Source: Gammaproteobacteria bacterium
GTDB taxonomy: Bacteria > Pseudomonadota > Gammaproteobacteria > Pseudomonadales > Azotimanducaceae
DNA length: 59,875 bases
Assembly: GCA_030428905.1 (NCBI GenBank)
Contig: JAUIED010000009.1
Coordinates: forward strand, 1 to 59,875
Direction: 5' to 3'
Both the position numbers and the translations under genes were made by a program. A model generated the notes under the pieces. The model worked only from the letters and a program-made list of their open reading frames with translations, was not told the DNA's origin and made no database searches. Shown in pieces: positions 25,701 through 33,728 of the stretch. Numbering within the stretch: position 1 is the stretch's first letter; each line of letters opens with the position of its first letter.

Positions 25701-26994
25701 GCCGCGCAACACGCTGGCACCCGCGTCGCTCCTTGCACGCACCAACTTCACACTGGCGGTGAGCGCGATACTCATCGTTCTGATCGCCACGACCGCGCTG
25801 AACTATTTCGTGATCGACCCCATCGCTCAGCGGTCAGCCGATGATGAAGCCGCGCTGCTGGTGCTGTCTGCGCAGACGTGGGTGGAGCTTCCGCCGGAGG
25901 CGCGCCCCTACTTCGAGCTGGAGCTGGCTGAAAATCACGATCTGATCGTCACCGACCAGGTACGTTCAATGCAACCGGCGAAGCGCGATGCGTTTTATCT
26001 GGAACTGTTGGAGGAACGTCTTTCCGAACGGCTGGGTCGCACCGTGGCGCTTGGCCAGGCTGACGAGCTGTTGTGGGTAGACATCGACATGGGTGGGCAG
26101 GCGCTGCAGATCGGTTTTTCGGCGGCGCGCCGGGACATACAGCCCTTGTATGTGGGTATTGTCATCATCGTGCTGGGAGCTGCCATCGTTTCGCTTGCAT
26201 CGTTGTCTATCGTGCGGCGCATTGCGAGCCCTCTGGTTGCCATCGCCCAGCGTGCAGAGACCTTTCGTGGCGCTCAGGACTTCGAGCCGCTGCCGGAGGA
26301 GGGGCCTCGTGAGCTCGCTTCCCTTGCACGCAACTTCAATACGATGGCACGGGAGATTACCGCGTTGATCAGCAATCGTACGACGTTGCTGGCGGGCATT
26401 TCCCACGATCTGCGTACGCCGTTGACGCGCATGCGGCTGGCTCTGGAGCTGTTGCCTGACGATGTGGATCAGCGGTTGGTGGAACGGTTCGAGCGTAACC
26501 TGACGGCTATGGACGAGTTGATCGGCAACGCGCTCAAGTTTGCCCGGGGTACGGCGGAAACGCCTCAGCTGGTGAATCTCGATGCATTGGTTCGAGATGT
26601 TCTCGACGGATTCGATCAGCCTGTGCGATTCGATAGCGATGAACGCGGACGCGGGTCGGTGCAGCTCGCTGCAGGCGCGCTGAGGCGGGTGCTGCAGAAT
26701 CTGGTGGCCAACGGTATCCAGCATGGGGGCAACGTGGAGGTAACGCGCAGCGATCTTGAGATTGTTGTTGCAGACGACGGCGAGGGCATTCCGGAGTCGG
26801 CCAGGGAGAGCGTCTTCCAGCCGTTTTACCGCCTTGACAGCTCTCGAAGCGTAGCCACCGGGGGCAGCGGACTGGGCTTGGCGATCGTCCGGCAGTTGTG
26901 TGATGCGCACGGCTGGCGTGTGCGTATCGATGGGGGTGCGGGCGGTGGTACGCGCGTCGTCCTGCAGCTCGTCTCCGAAGCCGCGCATGCATAG
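25690..26994 (+). CDS. EnvZ-like sensor histidine kinase
   Basis: A 434-residue inner-membrane kinase. TM1 is about 18-42, a periplasmic domain follows (43-152), then TM2 (153-175), HAMP (176-230), the dimerisation helix with His239 in LAGISHDLRTPLTRMRLALE, and the ATPase domain with N box LQNLVANGIQHGG, G1 DDGEGIP, F box and G2 GGSGLGLAIVRQL. The SHDLRTPLTRMRLALE box is that of EnvZ, the osmosensor partner of OmpR. ATG 25690 is chosen because it starts within the regulator's last codons. The ligand sensed is unknown; the small upstream exported protein is a candidate partner. Confidence 0.9.
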   Translation: MVSRPRNTLAPASLLARTNFTLAVSAILIVLIATTALNYFVIDPIAQRSADDEAALLVLSAQTWVELPPEARPYFELELAENHDLIVTDQVRSMQPAKRDAFYLELLEERLSERLGRTVALGQADELLWVDIDMGGQALQIGFSAARRDIQPLYVGIVIIVLGAAIVSLASLSIVRRIASPLVAIAQRAETFRGAQDFEPLPEEGPRELASLARNFNTMAREITALISNRTTLLAGISHDLRTPLTRMRLALELLPDDVDQRLVERFERNLTAMDELIGNALKFARGTAETPQLVNLDALVRDVLDGFDQPVRFDSDERGRGSVQLAAGALRRVLQNLVANGIQHGGNVEVTRSDLEIVVADDGEGIPESARESVFQPFYRLDSSRSVATGGSGLGLAIVRQLCDAHGWRVRIDGGAGGGTRVVLQLVSEAAHA

Positions 26995-27052
26995 TGAAAC
27001 AAAATGTCACAAAAGAATTGGTCGTGGAAATTCACCGGTAACAGCTTTTAGG

Positions 27053-27170
27053 CATAGTAATTCTCGAAGCGGGTAACCGTTTCATCAAGGCAATCTCTAT
27101 CCCCTTGAGACCTACTTGTAGGTCGACTCCAAACCGCCGGTCCCCTCTCCAGGCCGGCGGTTTTCTTTTT
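27053..27170 (+). ncRNA. Possible small RNA ending in a strong terminator
   Basis: The 366-bp gap after the EnvZ-like gene contains no protein gene but has structure. A weak promoter candidate (TTCACC at 27031, CATAGT at 27053) precedes about 105 nt with a GACCTAC-TT-GTAGGTC hairpin (27109-27124) and a rho-independent terminator (next entry). This could be a short RNA, or simply the 3' end of the operon transcript. The promoter match is poor. Confidence 0.25.
27131..27170 (+). terminator. Rho-independent terminator
   Basis: A 10-bp stem (AAACCGCCGG at 27131-27140 with CCGGCGGTTT at 27154-27163) is followed by a T-rich run (TTTTCTTTTTT). It lies 137 bp after the stop of the EnvZ-like kinase and is the clearest intrinsic terminator in the window. 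It ends the OmpR/EnvZ-like operon or a small RNA. Confidence 0.85.
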
Positions 27171-27300
27171 TCAGACAGTGCTGTTTGCCATGCTCCAGAA
27201 CCGTGGTCTGGCGATTGGCAGTGCGGAAACTGTGCGATATGCATTTCTTGTTCTTTGGCCTATGCTTTCGAAACCTGCTGGAGGCCTCGAGGGCGGCACG

Positions 27301-27334
27301 AGCATGCATCTGGCAGCAGCATGCATCTCGCAGC
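27301..27334. repeat. Tandem 17-bp direct repeat upstream of the DUF6316 gene
   Basis: Two adjacent copies of AGCATGCATCTGGCAGC (27301-27317) and AGCATGCATCTCGCAGC (27318-27334) differ at one base. Each contains the palindrome GCATGC or ATGCAT. They end 26 bp before the start codon, so they could be regulator sites or simply a local duplication. The rest of 27171-27360 shows nothing else clear. Confidence 0.55.
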
Positions 27335-27360
27335 AATGTACGTTGTGACGGATAACGACA

Positions 27361-27648
27361 ATGACGGACGATAATCACAGGGAGGAAGACGCTGAATCCA
27401 ACAAGCGCTTCTTCCGATCCAGCGACAGGGTCTTCCGCCAGGCGGACGGCTGGTACTACTCAGCAAGAGAGGGTGATCGGGGGCCATACGGCACTGAGGA
27501 TGAAGCCCGTGGGGAGCTTGAGCGATTTATCCAGGAGCAGAAAGATCTCAAGGCGCTCACTGCCGGTAAATCGATGAAAAAGGCCTTCAGTATGGAGCGT
27601 GACAAACCCAAAGGGGATGTGTGGAAAGGGCTCCCGGATGTGGACTGA
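27361..27648 (+). CDS. DUF6316-family small protein
   Basis: A 95-residue acidic soluble protein. The core NKRFFRSSDRVFRQADGWYYSAREGDRGPYGTEDEARGELERF shows the conserved layout of DUF6316 (SxRFFxxxGxWYFxTREGxxxGPFxxxxxAxxxLxxFI), given here by its key residues Trp, Tyr, Arg-Glu-Gly and Gly-Pro-Tyr. The charged tail (residues 65-95) is extra. Function is unknown; these small proteins are common in marine gammaproteobacteria. No strong ribosome binding site precedes ATG 27361. Confidence 0.72.
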   Translation: MTDDNHREEDAESNKRFFRSSDRVFRQADGWYYSAREGDRGPYGTEDEARGELERFIQEQKDLKALTAGKSMKKAFSMERDKPKGDVWKGLPDVD

Positions 27649-27736
27649 TGAGGCCCTCGCCGCAATTGTAAAAGCGGCGTAAATCCCCCGGCTTCTGGTC
27701 GTGGTCGCGCATGGCGCCCCATAAAATTCTGTGCCT

Positions 27737-28408
27737 ATGAGAATCTGGTTGCTAGAAGACGATGCGGCGCAGGCGCGCCTGTTACTTTCCTGGTTGCAGG
27801 GCGCCGGGCATGAGGCCATGCACTTCGATAACACAGCAGACCTTCTGGACGCGCTGCGTCGCGACCAGCCCGAGCTGTTTGTGCTCGACTGGGAGTTGCC
27901 GGACAGTTCGGGTATCGAAACGCTGCAGCGAATTCGCGACAAGCTCACCTGGCATGTACCGGTGTTGTTCGTCACCCAGCGCGATAGCGAGGCAGACATC
28001 GTCATGGCGCTGTCCTCCGGGGCTGACGACTACATGGTCAAGCAGATCAGCCAGGGTGAGTTCCTGGCGCGGGTGGTTGCCCTCGGCCGCAGGCTGGGCA
28101 ACACATCGCTGGAGCTCGAAGTCGGTCCGTATCGCTTTCACCCTGAAACCCATGCGATCTATCGGGACGGCGAGCCGGTGTCGCTTACCGTCAAAGACTT
28201 CGAACTCGCGCACTACCTTTTTCGCAACGTAGGCCGTCTGCTGTCCAGAGAGGAACTGCTCAAGGAAATCTGGGGCGTGAGCGGTGTCAACACGCGAACG
28301 GTGGACATGCACATGTCCCGTGTCCGGAAATCGCTGGACATCCGGCCCGAATCCGGGTTTCGTATCAAGACGGTCTATCGGCATGGATACCGACTGGAAC
28401 AGGTCTGA
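27737..28408 (+). CDS. PhoB/OmpR-class response regulator of the FecR-CHASE2 operon
   Basis: A 223-residue regulator. The receiver starts MRIWLLEDDAAQARLL with the acidic cluster Glu7-Asp9, phospho-acceptor Asp51 in LFVLDWELPDSSG, Thr80 and Lys102. The winged helix (about 130-222) contains LTVKDFELAHYLFRNVGRLLS and the recognition helix MHMSRVRKSL, ending IKTVYRHGYRLEQV. The AxxLLxWL pattern in helix 1 is that of short OmpR-class regulators. ATG 27737 is taken; GTG 27731 two codons earlier is possible. The last codon overlaps the ATG of the FecR-LysM gene. It is presumably phosphorylated by the CHASE2 kinase encoded two genes later. Confidence 0.88.
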   Translation: MRIWLLEDDAAQARLLLSWLQGAGHEAMHFDNTADLLDALRRDQPELFVLDWELPDSSGIETLQRIRDKLTWHVPVLFVTQRDSEADIVMALSSGADDYMVKQISQGEFLARVVALGRRLGNTSLELEVGPYRFHPETHAIYRDGEPVSLTVKDFELAHYLFRNVGRLLSREELLKEIWGVSGVNTRTVDMHMSRVRKSLDIRPESGFRIKTVYRHGYRLEQV

Positions 28409-29973
28409 TGATCCGCCCCCTCACCATTCTGCTGGCTATCTGCGCAGCGGTCTGGTTCAGCGCAGCGCAGGCCGCGCAATCTGATGAAGGCAGCGCCGAC
28501 TGGCGCTACACCGCACGTCCGGGTGACAACTTGTGGGATCTCGCTCGTCGCTTCTGCGGCTCACACAGCAAGGCGCAAGAGCTGGCCCGCTACAACCGTC
28601 TGGCGGACCCTGCCGAACTGACTGCTGGGAGTCGACTGCGCATCCCGGTGAGCTGCCTGGTCAAGCAGCCCGCATCAGCTACCGTGCGTGTTGGCAGTGA
28701 ACGGGCAATGCTCCAGCGGGGTACAGACCGGCAGGTTGCCGTTGCGGGCGCCGAAGTTCGCATGGGAGATGTGCTCACCACGGAGGATGGCTTCGTGGTC
28801 GTGCAGTTCGCCGATGCATCGCTTTTAACGGTGCGACCGAATTCAACCGTGATGTTCGTGCTCATATCCGCCTTCGGTGAGACCGGGATGGTGGACACTC
28901 TGGTGCGCGTCAGCCGCGGTCGCGTACAGCACGTGGTCGACAAGAGCACGGCAGGTAGCCGCCATCGCATCGCCACCCCGGTGGGCATCGCAGCGGTACG
29001 CGGTACCCGCTTCAGAGTCGCGGTACCGGGAGGCGGCAGCGCCACTGTTGCCACCACTGAGGGCACGGTGCAGTTTGAAGATGCGCGCGAGCAGCGCGTG
29101 AAGTTGCCAGCAGGTACTGGGGTGGTGGCGAGCGCTACCGGCGCCGTAAAAGTCGATCTACTGCCAGCACCGGCACTCGCTGACGAGCTGCAGATGATCG
29201 TCGGCGGGCACCTGTCGTGGCCCGCTGTCGAGCAGGCGGTTGGTTACCGGCTGACGGTGCTTGATGGTGAGCAGCCGTTGTTCGAAGTGCTTACGGTCGG
29301 CAATGACGCCCAGCTGCAGTTGCCAGCGGGCAGCTTCGCATTGCGTGTTCGTGGCGTCACCGCCTCCGGTCTCGAAGGGCTGGAGGCCCAGGCCACGCTG
29401 CAGGTATCTGATCCCCCGCCGCATGGGTTGCAGGCCCAGGCATCTGGCGATGGGAGAGTAATCCTGTCGTGGGTGGATGAAGGCGATGCGGGTGACTATT
29501 TCCTGGAAGTCCTTCCAGAGGCGGGTGAGTCGGCGCAGCGCGTGCGCAGTGGTGAACGACGCGTCGAAGTTGTACTTGCACCCGGAGCATACCGCTGGCG
29601 TGTCGGGCACACGGAAAATCAGTGGAGCGATTTGGCTCGATTCGAACTGGCACCGGAGCCCGTATCTGGCCTGGTAGTGGGCCGCGAGGATCGCTCAGAC
29701 CCGCTTGCGGTTGCCTGGCAGCACGGCGCGGTGAACACGACCTACACCGTGGAGGTGGCCCGCACGGCAGACTTCTCTGACCTGGTGGCCTCGGTCAGTA
29801 CGCAGGAGTCCTCGGCGAACCTGGAGGTTCGTAGCTGCCATGCGTGTTTCGTCCGGGTTGTGGCGGAGACCGGAGGGGCTGCCTCCCAGTACACTGTTAC
29901 AGAGTTCAAAGACGAGCCGAGGCATCCGTGGCCGTTGTACGTGCTGCTTCTGGCGCTGCTGGTGACGTTGTAG
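28408..29973 (+). CDS. LysM- and FecR-domain exported protein
   Basis: A 521-residue protein with a signal peptide (1-22, ending AAQA), a LysM peptidoglycan-binding module (about 34-82, YTARPGDNLWDLARRFCG), a FecR domain (about 118-225, with ADASLLTVRPNSTV and TPVGIAAVRGTRFRV), three fibronectin-like beta segments (about 255-490) and a terminal membrane helix ending the protein (506-521, PLYVLLLALLVTL). It is thus anchored at its C terminus with the bulk in the periplasm. FecR domains relay signals across the envelope. It is coupled to the regulator upstream (ATGA) and the CHASE2 kinase downstream, so it probably feeds the sensor. The LysM part suggests cell-wall sensing. Confidence 0.85.
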   Translation: MIRPLTILLAICAAVWFSAAQAAQSDEGSADWRYTARPGDNLWDLARRFCGSHSKAQELARYNRLADPAELTAGSRLRIPVSCLVKQPASATVRVGSERAMLQRGTDRQVAVAGAEVRMGDVLTTEDGFVVVQFADASLLTVRPNSTVMFVLISAFGETGMVDTLVRVSRGRVQHVVDKSTAGSRHRIATPVGIAAVRGTRFRVAVPGGGSATVATTEGTVQFEDAREQRVKLPAGTGVVASATGAVKVDLLPAPALADELQMIVGGHLSWPAVEQAVGYRLTVLDGEQPLFEVLTVGNDAQLQLPAGSFALRVRGVTASGLEGLEAQATLQVSDPPPHGLQAQASGDGRVILSWVDEGDAGDYFLEVLPEAGESAQRVRSGERRVEVVLAPGAYRWRVGHTENQWSDLARFELAPEPVSGLVVGREDRSDPLAVAWQHGAVNTTYTVEVARTADFSDLVASVSTQESSANLEVRSCHACFVRVVAETGGAASQYTVTEFKDEPRHPWPLYVLLLALLVTL

Positions 29974-32429
29974 ACCGGCAGCGCAATGAAGCACTGAGGC
30001 GATTCCGCATCGAGCTGACCCTTGTGGGTCTGGTGGTACTCCTCGTGGCGACTTTCGGCAGTACCTTGCGGTGGTTTGAAGCTCTGGATCGTCTTGCCTT
30101 CGACACCATCGTGCGTCTGGCACCTCTACCTGCGCGCGACGACATTCTCATTGTCGGTATCGATGCGCAGAGTTTGTCCTTTGTGGGCCGGTGGCCCTGG
30201 CCTCGAGAAACGCAGTCAGCCCTGATCGCGGCGATACTTCGTGCAGCGCCAAAGGCACTCTTTGTGGATGTGATCTACTCTGAGCGTGGTACCGCTGAAA
30301 GCGATGCCATGCTGGCTGAGACGTTTGCCGCCAACACGGTTACAGCACTGCCGGTGTTGGTGGATGCTGTAACTCAGGGCGGCATGTTGATAGAGGAGTT
30401 GCCGTTTCCAGAGCTTCTGGCATCGGTCTCGGTGCTTGGGCATGTACACGTACAGCTCGAAGGCGATGGCATCACACGCGGCAGCTATCTTTATGAAGGC
30501 ATTGGTGCTCCGCACTGGCCCCACGTGGCCCTGGCGCTCCACGAGCGCTTGACTGGTGTGCGCGGCGAAGGATGTCCAGCGCAGGAGAGTGAGTGGTCAC
30601 TGGCAAACGAACGTTGCGCTTATCGGCGCATTCGTTTTGCCGGTCCGCCTGGGCAATTCGACCATATCTCGGCAGTGGATCTGATCGAGGGGCGTGTGCC
30701 AGCGGAGATACTGCACGACAAGGTCGTGCTGCTTGGTCGCACGGACATCAGCGCGCCGGATACGGTGCCGGCGTCGGTGTCTGCGGAGTCCCGCCCGATG
30801 GCCGGTGTGGAGTACAACGCCAACATGCTGAATGCGATCTCTGGCGGCGGTTTGCTTACGCCAGCTGGTGCAATGCCAACCATCGTTCTCACGTTGTTGT
30901 GTGTTGGTGTCGCGCTGCTCGTGCTACCGCGGTTACAGCCACGGCCGATGTTGATGGTGGCCGTGGGGCTGGCAGCGTTACCTCTCGCGTTGATGGTCGT
31001 CGGCTTTTTTATGTTCTCTGCCTCCCTCGAGCTGGCGTCGGCTTCCGTCGGCTCTGCCCTTGTCTATCCTCTGTGGGCCTGGCGGCGCAACGAAATGGGC
31101 TGGCGGTATGTCGGTGAGGAGTTGGATCGGTTGGCTGGTGAAGCCTTCCGGTGGTCGCGCAACCGCGCCCGGGTTCCCAGCGAGCTGCTACCCGAGCGTA
31201 TGCAGTGGCTGCTGGATCGTCCGTTGGGGGAGCTTCCAGGTCACGGCGACCGTGACCTTCTGGAGGAAGAGATCGATCTGCTGGATCGGGTGCTCTCCGA
31301 TCAGCGCCTTGGAGAGCTACACGCATACCCGAGCGCCGATCCGTTCGTTGCCCGCCTGCTGCGCATACGGTCACTTGCCGACGAAGTGCGTATTGGTCGG
31401 GAGGTGAGCCTTGCTGGGCTGGATCAGATGCCGGTGGGGCTGTGTGTGTTCGCCGGGTCTGGCAACGTGCTGCTGGCCAACGATACGTTTTTGCAGCTCA
31501 CCGGGAGAACGGATAGCCGGCACTCGTTCTTCGTGCTTGAGGCGCTGAACAACCTGCCCGAAGTTCCGTGGCAGCAGATCGTTCGGGAAGTGGTCAAGAG
31601 CGGTCGCGCCCAGGCAGCAGAAACACGCACCAGTGATGACAAGCGTCTGCATGCGCGGTTGGCAAGGCTTGCGGTAAGCGGTTATGCGCAGCCTGTATGC
31701 ATGGTAACCCTCACGGACGTAACGGACATTCGCCTTGCCCAGGAACGTCGGGAGGAGACGCTCGCATTCGTTTCCCATGATCTGCGCTCCCCGATCTCCT
31801 CGATCCTGGCCCTGGTGCGCAATCCGGGTAACGACGACTGGCCGGATCTGGCTCGCCGTGTGGAGGCGTATGCGCGGCGCAGCCTGCAGGTATCAGAGCA
31901 GTTCGTGCAGCTATCGCGCGTGGAAAATACCGAGCGTCTGGACAAACACGAACTCGACCTGGTGCTGCTGGTGGAAAGCGCTGTGGACCAGGTGTACACC
32001 GAAGCGCAACAGTCCCGGCATGTCATTACGGTTCAGGCGGCCGAATCTTTGCCGGATGCTGGTTGGATTGATGGTAACGGCGAGCTGCTGGAACGGGTGT
32101 TCGTCAATCTTCTCGAGAACGCCATGAAATACAGCGAACCCGGCACGTCGATCGATCTGCGCATCCGAGCATCGGCTGACCGCGAGATTGCGGTCGATGT
32201 TGCAGATCGCGGCTACGGTATTCCGCAGAGCGAGGTTGGGCGGATATTTGACCCTTATTTTCGTTCCAGCTCTCGGGCGCTTGCCAAAGAGCGTGGTGTT
32301 GGTCTTGGTTTGCGCTTCGTACGTACTGTGGTCGAAGGGCATGGCGGGCGGGTCGTTGTCGAAAGCGAAGAAGGGGTGGGTAGCTGTTTCTCAGTGTATC
32401 TGCCGTGCGGTGCGGTAAAAGAGCTGTAA
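29928..32429 (+). CDS. CHASE2-domain sensor histidine kinase with PAS domain
   Basis: An 833-residue kinase. Order: TM1 (about 24-43), periplasmic CHASE2 sensor (about 45-300, with RDDILIVGIDAQSLSFVGRW and KVVLLGRTDISAPD), three membrane helices (about 310-390), linker, PAS-like domain (about 495-590), dimerisation helix with His617 in LAFVSHDLRSPISSIL, and ATPase domain with NLLENAMKYSEPG, DRGYGIPQSEVGRIF and GVGLGLRFVRTVVEGHGG. GTG 29928 is chosen. It keeps TM1 and has GAGG upstream, whereas the ATG 29844 adds a leader from another frame of the previous gene. The overlap with the FecR-LysM gene is 46 bp. Signal unknown. Confidence 0.87.
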   Translation: MAVVRAASGAAGDVVDRQRNEALRRFRIELTLVGLVVLLVATFGSTLRWFEALDRLAFDTIVRLAPLPARDDILIVGIDAQSLSFVGRWPWPRETQSALIAAILRAAPKALFVDVIYSERGTAESDAMLAETFAANTVTALPVLVDAVTQGGMLIEELPFPELLASVSVLGHVHVQLEGDGITRGSYLYEGIGAPHWPHVALALHERLTGVRGEGCPAQESEWSLANERCAYRRIRFAGPPGQFDHISAVDLIEGRVPAEILHDKVVLLGRTDISAPDTVPASVSAESRPMAGVEYNANMLNAISGGGLLTPAGAMPTIVLTLLCVGVALLVLPRLQPRPMLMVAVGLAALPLALMVVGFFMFSASLELASASVGSALVYPLWAWRRNEMGWRYVGEELDRLAGEAFRWSRNRARVPSELLPERMQWLLDRPLGELPGHGDRDLLEEEIDLLDRVLSDQRLGELHAYPSADPFVARLLRIRSLADEVRIGREVSLAGLDQMPVGLCVFAGSGNVLLANDTFLQLTGRTDSRHSFFVLEALNNLPEVPWQQIVREVVKSGRAQAAETRTSDDKRLHARLARLAVSGYAQPVCMVTLTDVTDIRLAQERREETLAFVSHDLRSPISSILALVRNPGNDDWPDLARRVEAYARRSLQVSEQFVQLSRVENTERLDKHELDLVLLVESAVDQVYTEAQQSRHVITVQAAESLPDAGWIDGNGELLERVFVNLLENAMKYSEPGTSIDLRIRASADREIAVDVADRGYGIPQSEVGRIFDPYFRSSSRALAKERGVGLGLRFVRTVVEGHGGRVVVESEEGVGSCFSVYLPCGAVKEL

Positions 32430-32494
32430 ACGCCCTGATTCGCTGCCTTTCGGGCCGTTAGAATCGTCGCTCCCTGGACGCGAGGATTCCCCCG

Positions 32495-33655
32495 ATGGAG
32501 TCGATCAACAACTTTCTTTTTTCGCTTACCGAGCAGCTCGGTCAGTTCGTTCCCGATGTCGTCGGGGCTCTCATTGTTCTTCTGGTTGGCTGGCTTGTTG
32601 CGAAAGGTCTGGGTACCGCCACCGGAAAGGGTGTGGCATACCTCCTCGACAGATTCGACCTGGAAGCAGAAACGAGCCGCCAGGCATCAACGTTGTCGGG
32701 CAGGCTGGTCTACTACCTGGTGCTCCTGTTTTTCCTCATCTTCGCGTTGGACAGCCTGGGATACGGAGAGATTCTCGCGCCAGTGACACAGATGTTCGAA
32801 AGCCTGTTTGGTGCTTTGCCTGACATCCTGGCGGCGGGATTGATCGGTTTTATCGGCTACATCGTCGCCAAAGTAGTGTCCGCCATCGTCGAGATTGCTG
32901 CCGGTGGCTTGCAGAGCGTGGCCGAGCGGTTTGGCGTGCAGGGTGTGAACCTGCCTAAAGCCGCTTCCATGATCGTATTCGTCCTCATCTTTACGCCTGC
33001 TCTACTGGCGGCATTCGAGAAGCTCGACATGGCGGTTGTCTCTGATCCCGCAACCATGATGCTCACATCCTTTTTAGCTGCCATTCCCCGTTTGGTTGCC
33101 GCGGTCATCATTCTGTCGGTTGCTTACTTCGTTGGCCGTTATGTTGCCAGTGCGCTGAAAAGCCTGCTGGAGGGGGCAGGCGCGAACGCGTGGCCTGAGA
33201 AAGTTGGTGTGCAGACCATGTTCAGTCGGCTCAGCTTTGCTGACGCGGTAGGCAAAGTCGTATTGTTTTTTATCCTCCTCGGTGCCATGGTCGCCGCCGT
33301 CGAGCGCCTGGAGATGGCCATGCTCAGCGGTGTGCTGGACCAGGTGCTGGCTTTTGCTGCGAACATCGTCGTTGGTCTTGTCATTCTGGCTGTTGGCAGT
33401 TTTCTTGCGAGCCTTGCGCACCGGGCGCTGACGGAAGCTGGCAGCGCGCTTGCTGGCGTTGCGCGGTTTGCCATCCTCGGCCTCGTGCTCGCCATGGGCT
33501 TGAAGGCGATGGGACTTGCCGACGACGTGGTGAATCTGGCGTTCGGATTAACCCTCGGGGCCCTCGCTGTAGCCTTCGCGCTCGCGTTCGGCCTCGGTGG
33601 CCGGGACGCGGCCGGCGGCCAGGTGCAGCGTTGGCTCGAGCGTTTGGAAAAGTAA
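32495..33655 (+). CDS. MscS-like mechanosensitive channel family protein (conserved TM-helix repeat type)
   Basis: A 386-residue membrane protein with repeated conserved TM_helix units (FVPDVVGALIVLLVGWLVAK near residue 18, FGALPDILAAGLIGFIGYIV near 105, and a third near 195 as LAAIPRLVAAVIILSVAYFV). This PF05552-type repeat is found in small mechanosensitive channel relatives that often lack a large cytoplasmic MscS domain. The end (FALAFGLGGRDAAGGQVQRW) resembles the conserved exit of that family. It likely gates ion flow on membrane tension. ATG 32495 is used; CTCGTT-type promoter elements were not found. It follows the CHASE2 kinase by 65 bp. Confidence 0.82.
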   Translation: MESINNFLFSLTEQLGQFVPDVVGALIVLLVGWLVAKGLGTATGKGVAYLLDRFDLEAETSRQASTLSGRLVYYLVLLFFLIFALDSLGYGEILAPVTQMFESLFGALPDILAAGLIGFIGYIVAKVVSAIVEIAAGGLQSVAERFGVQGVNLPKAASMIVFVLIFTPALLAAFEKLDMAVVSDPATMMLTSFLAAIPRLVAAVIILSVAYFVGRYVASALKSLLEGAGANAWPEKVGVQTMFSRLSFADAVGKVVLFFILLGAMVAAVERLEMAMLSGVLDQVLAFAANIVVGLVILAVGSFLASLAHRALTEAGSALAGVARFAILGLVLAMGLKAMGLADDVVNLAFGLTLGALAVAFALAFGLGGRDAAGGQVQRWLERLEK

Positions 33656-33728
33656 CTCGCGAATCGCAGGTTCGCGTATCCCTGTCGCCGGGTATGTTGC
33701 CCGGCGATTTCAGTATGGAGATGTGTTG

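Noticed and set aside
29844-29927. N-terminal extension of the CHASE2 kinase from ATG 29844
   Set aside because: These 28 codons overlap the end of the LysM-FecR gene and are Cys/Arg-rich; GTG 29928 with GAGG upstream fits better.
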